In this document: in pieces, positions 34,784-43,232 of the stretch
Layout of the letters: each line of letters begins with the position of its first letter
Position numbering within the stretch: the first letter of the stretch is position 1
From: Planctomycetota bacterium
Lineage (GTDB): Bacteria > Planctomycetota > SZUA-567 > H5-PLA8
Direction of reading: 5' to 3'
Assembly: GCA_016200135.1 (NCBI GenBank)
Contig: JACQFI010000124.1
Location: forward strand, 1-64,000
DNA: 64,000 nt
Notes under the pieces: generated by a model
Database searches by the model: none
What the model was told of the DNA's origin: nothing
Seen by the model: the letters and a program-made list of their open reading frames with translations, nothing else
Translations under genes and position numbers: made by a program

Positions 34784-36019
34784 TCAGTCCACGCGCAGTA
34801 CCAGGCACTTCAGGTAGCGCCCCTGGTCGAATCCCGGCGGCACCGGGTGGTCGGGGCCCGCGCCGCGGCGTTCGAGCACCGCGGCCCGGCGGCCGGCGTG
34901 GGAGAGGCCCGAGGCCACCGCGCGCTCGAACTCGGTCTCGTTCACGTTGCCGGAGCACGAACACGTAAAGAGCAGCCCGCCGGGCGCGAGCAGCCGCGCG
35001 GCCAGGGCGTTCAGGTCGCGGTAACCCGAGAGCGCCTGCGCGACGGCCTCCTTGCCGCGGGCGAACTTGGGCGGGTCGAGCACCACCAGGCCGAACGTGC
35101 GGTTCTGTTCGCGCAGGTGCCGCAGGCCCTCGGTCCAATCGGCGCAAACGAGGTCCGCGTCGTCGATCCCGTTGCGTTCGAGGTTGGTCTTGGCGGCTTC
35201 CATGGCGGCCTCGCTCGATTCCACCAGCGTCAGGCTCTTGGCGCCCGCGCGCGCCGCGTGGAGCGTGAACGCGCCGGTGTAGCTGAAGGCGTCGAGCACC
35301 TCGCGGCCGCGGGCGAACTTGGCGAAACGCCGGCGGTTCTCGCGCTGGTCGACGTATAGGCCCGTCTTCTGCGCGGCGCCGGGGCGCAGGTCCACGCGCA
35401 TGGCGATGCCGTCCTCGAGGACCTCGAACGGTTCGGCGGGCATGGTTCCGGCGAGCGGTTCGGCGGAAGGCGGTTCGAGACCTTCGAGCCTGCGGGTGCG
35501 CGGATCGCTTTTGTCGAGGATCGCCTTCGGCATGAGGCGCTCGGTGAGCAGCTTGCAGATCTCGGTCTTGCGGCGCTCGATACCCGCCGTGCCGATCTGC
35601 ACGGCCAGATAATCGCCGTAGCGATCCACGATCAATCCGCCCAGGCCGTCGCCTTCGGAATAGATCAACCGGTAGGCGCTGGTCTGCTCGCCCAAGCCGA
35701 GCACGTCCTTGCGCAGGGCCATGGCAGCGTCGATGCGCTTGGCCAGCAGCGCCTCGTCGCACGGCTCGTCTTCGCGCGTGAAGATGCGCACGGCGATGGC
35801 GGAATCAGGGCTGAAGTATCCGCGGCCCAGGAACTGGCCCTGGTGGTCCAGCACGCGGACCTCGTCGCCGGGGTCCAGGCGCGGGCCGTCGTGCCGTTCG
35901 ATGGCGTCGGCGAAGACCCAGGGGTGGCCGGAGTGCAGCGGTTTAGCGCTGCCCCGCCGGAGGGTGAAAGTCGGAGTGCTCTCGCTGATGGCGGTCAATT
36001 CGGCCTCTTGCTTTCCCAT
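34784..36019 (-). CDS. RlmI-type SAM-dependent methyltransferase
   Basis: 411 residues. An N-terminal PUA-like RNA-binding region (LHSGHPWVFADAIER, VRVLDHQGQFLGRGYF) is followed by a class I methyltransferase with VLDAFSYTGAFTLHAARAG and VVLDPPKFARG. This matches RlmI, the 23S rRNA cytosine-C5 methyltransferase, in order and length (396 residues in E. coli). The RNA target here is inferred. Starts at ATG 36019; the antitoxin gene stops 17 bases upstream. Confidence 0.88.
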   Translation of the reverse strand: MGKQEAELTAISESTPTFTLRRGSAKPLHSGHPWVFADAIERHDGPRLDPGDEVRVLDHQGQFLGRGYFSPDSAIAVRIFTREDEPCDEALLAKRIDAAMALRKDVLGLGEQTSAYRLIYSEGDGLGGLIVDRYGDYLAVQIGTAGIERRKTEICKLLTERLMPKAILDKSDPRTRRLEGLEPPSAEPLAGTMPAEPFEVLEDGIAMRVDLRPGAAQKTGLYVDQRENRRRFAKFARGREVLDAFSYTGAFTLHAARAGAKSLTLVESSEAAMEAAKTNLERNGIDDADLVCADWTEGLRHLREQNRTFGLVVLDPPKFARGKEAVAQALSGYRDLNALAARLLAPGGLLFTCSCSGNVNETEFERAVASGLSHAGRRAAVLERRGAGPDHPVPPGFDQGRYLKCLVLRVD

Positions 36020-36036
36020 GTTTGCAGGCTACCCGG

Positions 36037-36414
36037 TCAAGCCGTGCGCCTGCGTCGGCCATGCAAGGCCGTTAGCACGAGGTCCGGCGCCCGATCCGTT
36101 ACCAGAAGCAGCGAGAGTGCCGGCCCTTCCGGCTTGCGCCGCCCCTGCTCCCAATTCTGCACCGTCGCCGTAGGCACTCGCAGCAGCGCGGCGAAGGACG
36201 CTTGCGAAAGCCCCAAGCGCTTGCGAATCGAGCGCACCTTGGCCGCCACAAATGCCGGGGCGAGGCCCGCGCCGCCCTTGGCGGCATGCACGCGCATGGC
36301 GTTCACTTGCGCCGCCGTGAGTTCCGTCACGCGAGCCGGACGCATGCGCCCGGCGCGGAGCGCCTTCAATTCACGCACGCCTTGCGCGATGCCGGTCCTA
36401 TCACGCTTATTCAT
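36037..36414 (-). CDS. NadS/HigA-like XRE antitoxin
   Basis: 125 residues. A helix-turn-helix of the XRE type (RLGLSQASFAALLRVPTATV) is followed by the family motif QNWEQGRRKPEGPA, as in NadS-type antitoxins. It should bind the toxin and repress the operon. The toxin gene precedes it and overlaps by 8 bases, the toxin-first order of HigBA-like modules. Confidence 0.88.
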   Translation of the reverse strand: MNKRDRTGIAQGVRELKALRAGRMRPARVTELTAAQVNAMRVHAAKGGAGLAPAFVAAKVRSIRKRLGLSQASFAALLRVPTATVQNWEQGRRKPEGPALSLLLVTDRAPDLVLTALHGRRRRTA

Positions 36415-36730
36415 GTTTGAATGCCTCCAGATTCTTGACCAGCGCGGCCAGTTCCCTGGCGCTCAGGTCCTCTTTTTCGGACTTTGGATAAACCGTTACG
36501 AGGTAGAGCGCCACGCCTACCTGGACGTAGTAGATCACGCGCACTCCGCCACGCTTTCCTTGACCTTGTCCCGGCGAGGCCCAGCGCAGTTTTCGCAGGC
36601 CGCGTCCACCCTGAACGAGCTTACCGGCAAGAGGGTTGAGCGCGAGGTACGCCTGGAGTTCCCAGGTCTCGAGATCGCCCAGCAGTTCCGATGCACGCGT
36701 ATGAAACGCCATCGTCTCGACGATCTTCAT
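36407..36730 (-). CDS. RelE/HigB-like toxin
   Basis: 107 residues when started at ATG 36730. The segments LRKLRWASPGQGQGKRGGVRVIYY and LYLVTVYPKSEKEDLS fit the RelE-type mRNA interferase family usually paired with NadS antitoxins. Start 36730 has no ribosome site but lies 6 bases after a TATAGT -10 box, so the transcript is probably leaderless; the Met six codons upstream would precede the transcription start. Members cleave mRNA at the ribosome; activity here is inferred from family. Confidence 0.85.
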   Translation of the reverse strand: MKIVETMAFHTRASELLGDLETWELQAYLALNPLAGKLVQGGRGLRKLRWASPGQGQGKRGGVRVIYYVQVGVALYLVTVYPKSEKEDLSARELAALVKNLEAFKHE

Positions 36731-36736
36731 GCGCGC

Positions 36737-36779
36737 ACTATACGCCATTGGCTGATAGAGTCAAGCGGGCCGGCTTGAC
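36737..36779 (-). promoter_or_regulatory. Toxin-antitoxin promoter with operator palindrome
   Basis: On the minus strand TTGACT (36759-36764) and TATAGT (36737-36742) are 16 bases apart. A perfect dyad, GTCAAGC-N6-GCTTGAC (36760-36779), overlaps the -35 box. Binding of the NadS-like antitoxin here would block RNA polymerase, the usual autoregulation of such operons. The predicted start site falls at the toxin ATG. Confidence 0.6.
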
Positions 36780-36873
36780 CCGTTTTTTGCCCAAGAGCAC
36801 CCTAGGGAGCGGCCTGCGCTTGCAAATAATCTAAGCGGAATGGCTGCCGTGTCCTCTGGTCTTAGCAGCGGCG

Positions 36874-39861
36874 TTAAGGCCGGACGGCATTGAAACCGTA
36901 GAAGAACGCCCGATTGCGATTGGCGTAGACGCGCATCTTTTCCAGCAGCGCCTGCACTTTTTCCGGCTCGGTGTCCACGAGGTTGTTCATCTCCATCGGG
37001 TCGGTCTCGAGATTGTACAGCGTGTAGGTGCCCGAGAGCCGGTCCACGGTCAGCTTGTAGCGGAACTCCTCGATCACGCCCACCATGTTAAAGTGCGTCG
37101 TGAGCACCACGTCGCGGGATTTGTACTGCTTCGTCAGCTCGGGGGAAGACTCGCCGCGCAACAGCGGCGCCAGGCTGCGGCCGACGGGCGCCCAATTCGG
37201 ATCGGCTGGCGGAAGGCGTTCTACTCCCGCGAGTTCGGCCACGGTGGGGACGACGTCCATCTGCAGGACTTCCTCCTTGGAGACGATGCCCTTGGGCAGG
37301 CCGGGCATCTTGATGATGAGCGGGATGTGCAGGCTCTGTTCGTACAGGTGGCTGACGTAATACAGGTGCTCGTGCTCGTACCACTGGCAGCCGTGGTCGC
37401 CGACGATGACGATGAGCGTGTTCTCGTAGAGGCCCTTCTGCTTCAACCGCTCGACCAGCGCGCCCACCTGGCCGTCCATGCGCGTGATGGTCTGGAAGTA
37501 CCGCGCCAGGCGGTCCATGGTCTCGTCTTTGATCTGCGCGTCTTTCTCGCACCATTTCAGGCCGTCGGGGAAACCGAGTTCGGCCGCGCGCTTGTCGGAG
37601 GTGCGCTTCCAGGGGAAGTGCGTGTCGGTAAGGTGCTCCGAGAAGAAGAAGTGTTCGCCGGGCTGAATGGAATCGATGAAGCGCAGGAGGCGCTCGTTGC
37701 ATTTGTCGCCGCGGGTGATCTCCAGGTCTTCCTCGTCCTTGTTGGGAATCCCGTCGAAGTCGTTCTCCCAGTCCTTGTCGTGGTCGGCGGCGGGGCAGAA
37801 GAGGCGCTCGAAGGGATGCGTGTTCGGGTAGCACCAGCGGTTGACGCCCGCGAGCGCGAGGATCTTATGGATGCCGTTGTGCCGGGCGTACCGGTCGGTG
37901 TCCTTGATCGTGGACTCGCGCATCTCCTGCACGCGCAGGAAACGCCCCGAGAGCGTCGCGAACCAGCCGTCCCAGGTGCTGGGGTAACAGCAGCGCGCAT
38001 GCGTAAAGAGCGTGCCCTCGGCGGCGAGCGCGTCGATGTGCGGCGTGGCCGGACGGCCCAGGGCCTTCAGGTCGCGCTCGCCGAACGCCGAGATCGAGCG
38101 GGGCGTGACGCCTTCCAGGAAGAGCAGGACCACGTTGGGGAAGGCCTTGGCTTTGGCCGCGTCGCGGATCTCGTAGCGGTCCTCCGGCATTTCCTTAAAG
38201 AGGTCGGGCTCCTTGGCGTCCGTGCCGAGCTTGACCTCGCGGGCATCGGGCGAGGTGGGCGGAGAGAGGTAAGGCCGGACGCGGCTGTCCACCAGCATCG
38301 ATGCATAGCCGCTGCCGTCGTAGTCGAGCACCCAGTTCAGGAAGCCGATCTCGAAGCGGTGCCGGTCGCTGTACTCGAAGGTGCGCGCGAGCACGTTCCG
38401 GTGGACGCCGGACCAGCCCCACAACGGCCAGAGTGCCAGAAGCAGGCACGCCGCGGCCAGCCCTCGCGCGCCGCGGCCGGCCCATGTGCGCACGGCCGAA
38501 GCCGGCCGGTCCAGGTTCCAGCCGAGGAGCAGGCGTTGGGCCGTCAGGTAGATGAAATAGGCCACCGCCAGCGAGAGGACCACCCGGCCGCAGGGAAAGA
38601 CGCCGGACTTCATCATGCCGCGCCAATCGTCGAAGTCGTACCCGGCCTCGGCTTTCAAGAGACCGCACCAGAGCGCCGCCACGGCCAGCGCGGCGAACAG
38701 CATCAAGCCGATGTAGTGGACACGGGGGAACTGCGGGCGGAGCAGGCGCAGCAGCGGATAGAACGGGCAGAGGAAGAGCGCCAGGAAGGCGTACTCCGCG
38801 CGCCGCACGCGCAGCGAGCCGGTCAGGAAGCCCGGTGCGCCGGCCAGTTCGCGCCGCTGCGCGTCGAAGTCGTGTTTGATCAGCACCACGCTGACGTAGA
38901 GCAGCGGCGTGAGCGCGGCGGCAGTGAGCGTCAGCAGACCCACCGGCATGATCCACGCCCAGTATCCTTCGGCGCGGATGTCCGGCATCAGCTTGATCTG
39001 CCAGGGGGCGATCAGCGCGAGCGACCAGAAAGCGCCCGCCGCCAGCGCCTGGCGGCGGCAGTCGGCCGGCGCCAGTTCCGCTCCGGCGGAGAGCCCGCGC
39101 CGCGAGATCCAGCGGAACACGAAATACGCTGCGGCGGCCGCCACGCCCACCACGGAAGCGAAGAGCACCGAGGTCGAGTAGAGCACCAGGTTGGCCTGGA
39201 CGATCTCGCCCGCCTGGAAGAAGGGCTTGTAGTCGTAGCCGCCGTTCTTTGCCGGATCCCAGAACTTGATGTGCTCCATAAAGCCGTACAGGAAAACCGA
39301 GGCCGTGCTGACCAGGTAGACCAGGGCGATGCGCACCGGCAGCCGGTCGCCGTCCTCGGGACAGGGCCCGGTGGGCGGTTCGAGTGCGTCCGTGAGATGG
39401 GCGAGCGAGGGCAGAAACAGGACCGCGGAGGCGCTGATGCAGAAGAGCATCGTCCAGTCCATCCAGGCCAGGGACTCGAGCGCGGGGCTTGTGCTGCCCT
39501 GCGGGAACGAGTACCGGTCCGTGATGAGGCTGAGCGTCACCGCGGCCAGGCTGAAGCCGAACATGGCTATGCCTGAGCGGGTGAGTTTAAGCTTGTTCCA
39601 GAAGAGCAGCGTCGCCGCCAAGAATACGTGACCCAAAACGGCCATGGCCACGTAAAGGTGCATGTAGTGCTTGTCGACGAGATCCAGAACGGGGATGTTC
39701 TCGATATGGATGAGGTTCTTGGCCGCGGTGGAGGTCTTCACGCAGCGGAAGGCGAAGAGGGTTCCGGCAAGCAGCACGAACCCGCTCCAGGCGCTGGCTA
39801 CGTAGAACCAGCGCAAAGGTTGGGAGTACAACTCGCGGATTCGATTCCAGAACCAGCCCAT
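36874..39861 (-). CDS. Large membrane alkaline-phosphatase-superfamily enzyme, Thr nucleophile
   Basis: 995 residues. The first 520 hold about ten or more membrane segments, far more than in sulfatases; the remainder is an alkaline-phosphatase-superfamily catalytic domain. Motifs: NVVLLFLEG with E583 as first metal ligand, CCYPST-WDGWFATLSG with T629, and IVGDHGCQWYEHEH for the second metal site. C625 is not in a CxPSR context, and T629 sits at the sulfatase FGly position relative to the following Gly, as in Thr-nucleophile phosphotransferases and NPPs. I predict a periplasm-facing phosphotransferase or hydrolase (LtaS/EptA-like logic) and not a sulfatase. Automatic annotation would probably say sulfatase. 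Confidence 0.75.
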   Translation of the reverse strand: MGWFWNRIRELYSQPLRWFYVASAWSGFVLLAGTLFAFRCVKTSTAAKNLIHIENIPVLDLVDKHYMHLYVAMAVLGHVFLAATLLFWNKLKLTRSGIAMFGFSLAAVTLSLITDRYSFPQGSTSPALESLAWMDWTMLFCISASAVLFLPSLAHLTDALEPPTGPCPEDGDRLPVRIALVYLVSTASVFLYGFMEHIKFWDPAKNGGYDYKPFFQAGEIVQANLVLYSTSVLFASVVGVAAAAAYFVFRWISRRGLSAGAELAPADCRRQALAAGAFWSLALIAPWQIKLMPDIRAEGYWAWIMPVGLLTLTAAALTPLLYVSVVLIKHDFDAQRRELAGAPGFLTGSLRVRRAEYAFLALFLCPFYPLLRLLRPQFPRVHYIGLMLFAALAVAALWCGLLKAEAGYDFDDWRGMMKSGVFPCGRVVLSLAVAYFIYLTAQRLLLGWNLDRPASAVRTWAGRGARGLAAACLLLALWPLWGWSGVHRNVLARTFEYSDRHRFEIGFLNWVLDYDGSGYASMLVDSRVRPYLSPPTSPDAREVKLGTDAKEPDLFKEMPEDRYEIRDAAKAKAFPNVVLLFLEGVTPRSISAFGERDLKALGRPATPHIDALAAEGTLFTHARCCYPSTWDGWFATLSGRFLRVQEMRESTIKDTDRYARHNGIHKILALAGVNRWCYPNTHPFERLFCPAADHDKDWENDFDGIPNKDEEDLEITRGDKCNERLLRFIDSIQPGEHFFFSEHLTDTHFPWKRTSDKRAAELGFPDGLKWCEKDAQIKDETMDRLARYFQTITRMDGQVGALVERLKQKGLYENTLIVIVGDHGCQWYEHEHLYYVSHLYEQSLHIPLIIKMPGLPKGIVSKEEVLQMDVVPTVAELAGVERLPPADPNWAPVGRSLAPLLRGESSPELTKQYKSRDVVLTTHFNMVGVIEEFRYKLTVDRLSGTYTLYNLETDPMEMNNLVDTEPEKVQALLEKMRVYANRNRAFFYGFNAVRP

Positions 39862-39923
39862 GCCCCACCCAATCCAGCTCAGCCTGCACCCACGAAGTTC
39901 TTACATTACCCTAATCCTTAGAC

Positions 39924-39959
39924 AAAAAAAGGAAGGAAGCCATTCAGGCTTCCTTCCTT
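39924..39959 (-). terminator. Rho-independent terminator of the KSDAP lipoprotein
   Basis: AAGGAAGGAAGCC and GGCTTCCTTCCTT form a perfect 13-base stem (39929-39959) around a 5-base loop; on the minus strand a run of seven T follows. It lies 32 bases past the lipoprotein stop and before the membrane enzyme gene. Confidence 0.85.
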
Positions 39960-39990
39960 AATTTTGTTGCCTTCTAACTCCCTGCCAAGA

Positions 39991-40206
39991 CTAGCTCTTG
40001 GGGGCGTCAGACTTGGGCGCATCCGACTTCGGGGCATCCGACTTCGGCGCATCCGACTTCGGCGCATCCGACTTCGGCGCATCCGACTTCGGGGCGTCCG
40101 ACTTCGGCGGCGTCGTCTTCGGCGCATCCGACTTCCCGCCACCGCAGCCCGCGAGACCCGCGACGAGGACGCCCGCGGCCATCATTCCAAACAGCTTGCG
40201 AACCAT
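39991..40206 (-). CDS. Small lipoprotein with (KSDAP)n repeats
   Basis: 71 residues. A lipoprotein signal peptide ends in the lipobox LAGC with C21 as the lipidated residue. The mature part is CGGG, one KSDAP, KTTPP, then seven KSDAP units and KS: no globular domain. Such Pro/Ala/Lys/Asp repeats usually form extended wall- or periplasm-spanning tethers. GGAGGGAG lies about 8 bases before ATG 40206, and a perfect terminator follows, so it is likely an expressed single gene. The start chosen cuts off about 72 meaningless upstream codons. Confidence 0.85.
   Translation of the reverse strand: MVRKLFGMMAAGVLVAGLAGCGGGKSDAPKTTPPKSDAPKSDAPKSDAPKSDAPKSDAPKSDAPKSDAPKS
39996..40107. repeat. 15-bp tandem repeat coding KSDAP
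   Basis: Seven or more copies of a 15-base unit (GACTTCGGCGCATCC and variants GGGGCATCC, GGGGCGTCC). Copies differ only at a few positions, so the number is likely to vary between strains by slippage without frameshift. Confidence 0.85.
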
Positions 40207-40517
40207 ACTATTCTCCCTCCTAACAAGGCGTCCCTGCCCACACGACCGGCGCAGACATTCCACGCCGTGGCCTGGTACCGCGCGGGATAAGGACTTCATG
40301 TATCCTGGAAAGCGCTTTGTATCATGTAGATGATGGCATTCCTTGTCAACTTCAAATCGGCAAAGCCGCAGGATCGCCGTTCTTTTTAGCCGGGCGGAAC
40401 CGGGATAAACGTTATAATTCAAAGACTTGCCATTGGTTAGCTGGTTTGTGCAGACGTTGCATCCTTTTCACAGTGGACGCGGCCAGAGCCAGAACGTCCG
40501 GCTAAATGAGGATTTCC
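40207..40517. other. Divergent promoter region, lipoprotein and histidine kinase
   Basis: 311 bases without a credible gene. Minus strand: TTGACA at 40344-40349, a good -35 box facing the lipoprotein gene, but only weak -10 candidates (CATGAT). Plus strand: TATAAT at 40414-40419 facing the kinase, without a clear -35. No sigma54-type -24/-12 pair with correct spacing was found. Confidence 0.35.
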
Positions 40518-41972
40518 ATGCGCGGCTTGGGTCTGGCCACCAAAATCACCGTCCCCTTCGTGCTGCTCTTCAGCCTGCTGCTGGTGGCGCTCGGCGTCGT
40601 TCTGGCCAGCGAGATCTTTAAAGAGATCGAAGCGCGTGTGGAGCGCGAGCAGACCTTCGTGCTGGCCGTGGCCAGTGATCCGCGCATGCCGCGCGGCGAG
40701 GCTTCCTTGCGTGCGATCAAAAGGAGCGCGACCGGGGACGAGGGCGAGCGGGGCCCGGAACTCATCGCCATGGAAGAGCATACGTCCCCTTCCACCACCC
40801 TCGACCTTGCTAAAGAGGAAGGCGCGGCGCTGCTGAAGGACCTCGCCAAGGCCGCAAAAGAGCCCGAGCGCTTTCCCGGGCTTCACGGGGCCGAGGCGGG
40901 CGAGCGGATCGGTTCGACGCATGCGACGCTGGCCGGGCAGAAATATCTGGTGCTCTATATCGCGCGGCCGGGGCGGGTGCCCGGAGAGGCCCTGCGCGAC
41001 TACTTCCTGATCTATCCGCAGGCCAACATCGAGGCCGTGCAGCAGCGCGCGCTCGCGCGCATCGCCGGCTTCGGGGCCTGCGGGCTGCTACTGGCCGCCT
41101 TGCTCGGCCGCCTGGTGGCCCACTGGATCACGCGGCCGATCAAGCGCCTGGCCACCGCGGCGGGGCGGCTGGCTTCGGGCGGCCTGAACGAACCGTTCGA
41201 GCACGACGCGGAGAAGGCGCGGGACGAGATCGGCGAACTGGCGCGGGCGTTCGGCGCCATGGTTGAGAGCCTGCGCGCGTCGCAGCACGAGCTGGTCAAG
41301 GCCGAACGCCTCGCCGCCACCGGCAAACTCGCCGCCTCGGTGGCCCACGAGATCCGCAACCCGCTCACCAGCCTGCGCATGACGGTGCAGATGCTTGCCG
41401 AGAAGGCCGAGAAGCGCGGCGACGCGTCCGACCGCGAGGCCTACCAGGTGATCCTGGGCGAGATCGACCGCCTGGCGCTCTCGGTCGAAGAGTTGCTCAC
41501 CTTCGCGCGCCCGCGGCCGGCGCAGCGCGCGCCCGCGGACCTGAACCTGCTCGTCCAGGACACGGTGAAGTTTCTGGGCCGGCAGCTCCAGCACGCGCGG
41601 GTGCAGGCGCGCGTCGAACCCGATGCGGGGCTGCCGGCGGACTTCGCGTTCGACGCCAACAAGGTCCGCCAGCTCTTAGTCAACTTGGTGCTCAACGCCA
41701 TGCAGGCCATCGTGCGCGAGGGCACGGTTACCATCCGCACGCGCTGGGACGCCGTCCGCCGCGCGGCCACGCTGGAAGTCGCCGATACGGGCCCCGGCAT
41801 TCCGCAGGAGATCCGCGACAAGGCGTTCGATCCGTTCGTGAGCACCAAGCCCGGCGGCGGCGGCTTGGGACTGGCCATCGCCAAGCAGATCGCCGAAGAG
41901 CACGCGGGCGCGATCCGCTTCGAGACCGGCAAGACCGGGACGACGTTCTTTGTCACGCTGCCGGCAGGCTGA
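40518..41972 (+). CDS. Membrane sensor histidine kinase (NtrB/ZraS-like)
   Basis: 484 residues. Membrane helix 1 is at about 10-30 (VPFVLLFSLLLVALGVV), a periplasmic segment spans about 35-170, helix 2 lies near 175-195, then a HAMP region. The HisKA box is VAHEIRNPLTSLRM with phosphoacceptor H277; the ATPase domain has an N box (VNLVLNAMQAI), G1 (DTGPGIPQEI) and G2 (GGGGLGLAIAKQI). ATG 40518 is chosen because AGGA precedes it, but ATG 40506 is possible. No response regulator is adjacent; the NtrC-type regulator at 52438 is the only candidate in the window. Confidence 0.88.
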   Translation: MRGLGLATKITVPFVLLFSLLLVALGVVLASEIFKEIEARVEREQTFVLAVASDPRMPRGEASLRAIKRSATGDEGERGPELIAMEEHTSPSTTLDLAKEEGAALLKDLAKAAKEPERFPGLHGAEAGERIGSTHATLAGQKYLVLYIARPGRVPGEALRDYFLIYPQANIEAVQQRALARIAGFGACGLLLAALLGRLVAHWITRPIKRLATAAGRLASGGLNEPFEHDAEKARDEIGELARAFGAMVESLRASQHELVKAERLAATGKLAASVAHEIRNPLTSLRMTVQMLAEKAEKRGDASDREAYQVILGEIDRLALSVEELLTFARPRPAQRAPADLNLLVQDTVKFLGRQLQHARVQARVEPDAGLPADFAFDANKVRQLLVNLVLNAMQAIVREGTVTIRTRWDAVRRAATLEVADTGPGIPQEIRDKAFDPFVSTKPGGGGLGLAIAKQIAEEHAGAIRFETGKTGTTFFVTLPAG

Positions 41973-42131
41973 GCGGAGGTCGCGCTCAAAGACGCTAAGG
42001 CGCAAAAGAACGGCAACGAAGAAGTACAGGCGCCATTCGGTTACAAAGTCGAGTTCAAGAAAGGCGGGAAGACCTACAAAGCGGAGGTCTTCGACGACGG
42101 AACCTTTAAGAAACAAGACCGCGTGCCTTGA
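41973..42131 (+). pseudogene. Gene remnant: C-terminal PepSY-like fragment
   Basis: Directly after the kinase stop and in the same frame, 52 codons stay open to TGA 42129-42131 but contain no start. The translation includes YKVEFKKGGKTYKAEVFDDG, the alternating beta pattern and Gly-turn typical of small PepSY-like domains. The first 14 codons lie in the left arm of inverted-repeat element C. It looks like the 3' end of a lost gene carried or trapped by the element; readthrough of the kinase stop is an alternative. Confidence 0.5.
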
Positions 42132-42184
42132 ATCCGGTTTCGTCGTCCATGCCGTTCTTTGCGCCTTAGCGTCTTTGCGCGAGC
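41981..42184. repeat. CGCTAAG-type inverted repeat element C with passenger
   Basis: Arms near 41987-42014 and 42151-42178 match over about 27 bases with a single-base indel (core GACGCTAAGGCGCAAA). They flank about 135 bases that contain the PepSY-like remnant. The unit is related to elements A (20001) and B (48827), which have short non-coding loops. Confidence 0.75.
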
Positions 42185-42198
42185 AATACGAGCCGAAG

Positions 42199-43044
42199 TC
42201 AGCGCCCCATGACCTTCTCATCCCAGATGACGGGGAACTGCGGCCCGTGGAAGCGTTCACCCGGCTGCGGGTAGGTCTCGTGCTTCTTCATCCAGTGTTC
42301 GTTGTGGTGCGGCTGGCCGGGCTTGTAGGTGCACTCGCCCGACATCACATGGCTCACGAAGGCCCGGCGGTGCGTGTTGCCGGTATTGCGCCCGCTGCCG
42401 TGCAGGGTCAGGCCATGGTGGAAGGCGACCTGCCCGGCCTTCACGAGCACGGGAACCTTCTTGAGGTTCAGGTCCGGCGGCAGGACCGGGAACTGTTCGT
42501 CGTCGCCCGTGATGCCTTTGGGCAGCGGAAAGAGCCCCAGCTTGTGGCTGCCTTCCAGGTAGTCCATCGGGCCGCTGTCGGGATGGACGTCGTCGAGCGC
42601 GATCCAGCAGGTGACGGTGCGGCACTCGGCGAGCATCTGCCAGTAGGCCCAGTCCTGATGCCAGGTGACGACCTTGCCGCCGCGCGCGGGCTTGTGCAGG
42701 AACTGGTCGTGCCACATGCGGATGACGGACGTCCCGAGCAGTTGCGCGGCGATGTGCCCGATCCGCGGCGACATGGCCGCGGCGGCCATGGTCCGGTCGG
42801 CCTTCCAGCAGTTGTCGATCTTGATGACCTTGAGCGGGTCTTCTTTTTGCGTGCCGTTGTGCCCGTCGGGCCGCTGGTCGTTCTCGAAGAAGCCGTGCGT
42901 CACGCGGTCGGCATGCACGCGCAGCGCCTCGACTTCTTCGTCGCTGAAGAGCTTCCCCTGGATGTGGTAGCCTTTTTCGTTGAACGCGGCGATCTCCTCG
43001 GCGGAGAGTTCGGTCGAGACCTGCGGTTCGGCGATGGCGAGCAT
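42199..43044 (-). CDS. Phytanoyl-CoA dioxygenase (PhyH) family oxygenase, copy 2
   Basis: 281 residues. Fe(II) ligands lie in TWHQDWAYW (H-x-D) and the distal His in TLHGSGRN; GSHKLGLFPL and RRAFVSHVM complete the family pattern. Unlike copy 1 at 10118 it has a longer C-terminus (HHNEHWMKKHETYPQPG). ATG 43044 has GGAG 7 bases upstream. It diverges from an AraC gene across a gap of about 190 bases, repeating the earlier PhyH/AraC arrangement. The substrate is unknown; a hydroxylation step in catabolism of a small organic compound is a reasonable inference. Confidence 0.88.
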   Translation of the reverse strand: MLAIAEPQVSTELSAEEIAAFNEKGYHIQGKLFSDEEVEALRVHADRVTHGFFENDQRPDGHNGTQKEDPLKVIKIDNCWKADRTMAAAAMSPRIGHIAAQLLGTSVIRMWHDQFLHKPARGGKVVTWHQDWAYWQMLAECRTVTCWIALDDVHPDSGPMDYLEGSHKLGLFPLPKGITGDDEQFPVLPPDLNLKKVPVLVKAGQVAFHHGLTLHGSGRNTGNTHRRAFVSHVMSGECTYKPGQPHHNEHWMKKHETYPQPGERFHGPQFPVIWDEKVMGR

Positions 43045-43232
43045 GATTTTCTCCGGAGCATGGAATCCATGGATCGAATGCACGTGCTCGAAAGGTACTC
43101 TCAGGAGGCCCTGGAGTGCGTTCAAGCTCCTTCGATTTCTGTACAAGATCGTTGGACGGCATCCAAAATCCGCCGCTTGCCATGCGCGGGGCAGAGTGGA
43201 AACTAGGCGCAGCGGTCGGGGTCGGGGAAGAC

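Noticed and set aside
36760..36788. Plus-strand Rho-independent terminator (hairpin plus T run)
   Set aside because: No plus-strand gene ends nearby; the dyad overlaps the toxin -35 box and fits an operator better.
37093..39576. Open reading frame of 827 codons on the plus strand
   Set aside because: It lies antisense to the membrane phosphotransferase gene and is a frame shadow of GC-rich codons; composition is Arg/Glu/Val-biased with no recognisable domain.
36874..39861. Formylglycine-dependent sulfatase
   Set aside because: CYPST lacks the Arg of CxPSR, and Thr629 occupies the nucleophile position by spacing.
39996..40107. CRISPR array
   Set aside because: The 15-base units are contiguous, in frame and encode KSDAP; there are no spacers.
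40435..40460. Sigma54 promoter before the histidine kinase
   Set aside because: TGG and TGCA are present, but the spacing between GG and GC is 14 bases and not the required 10.
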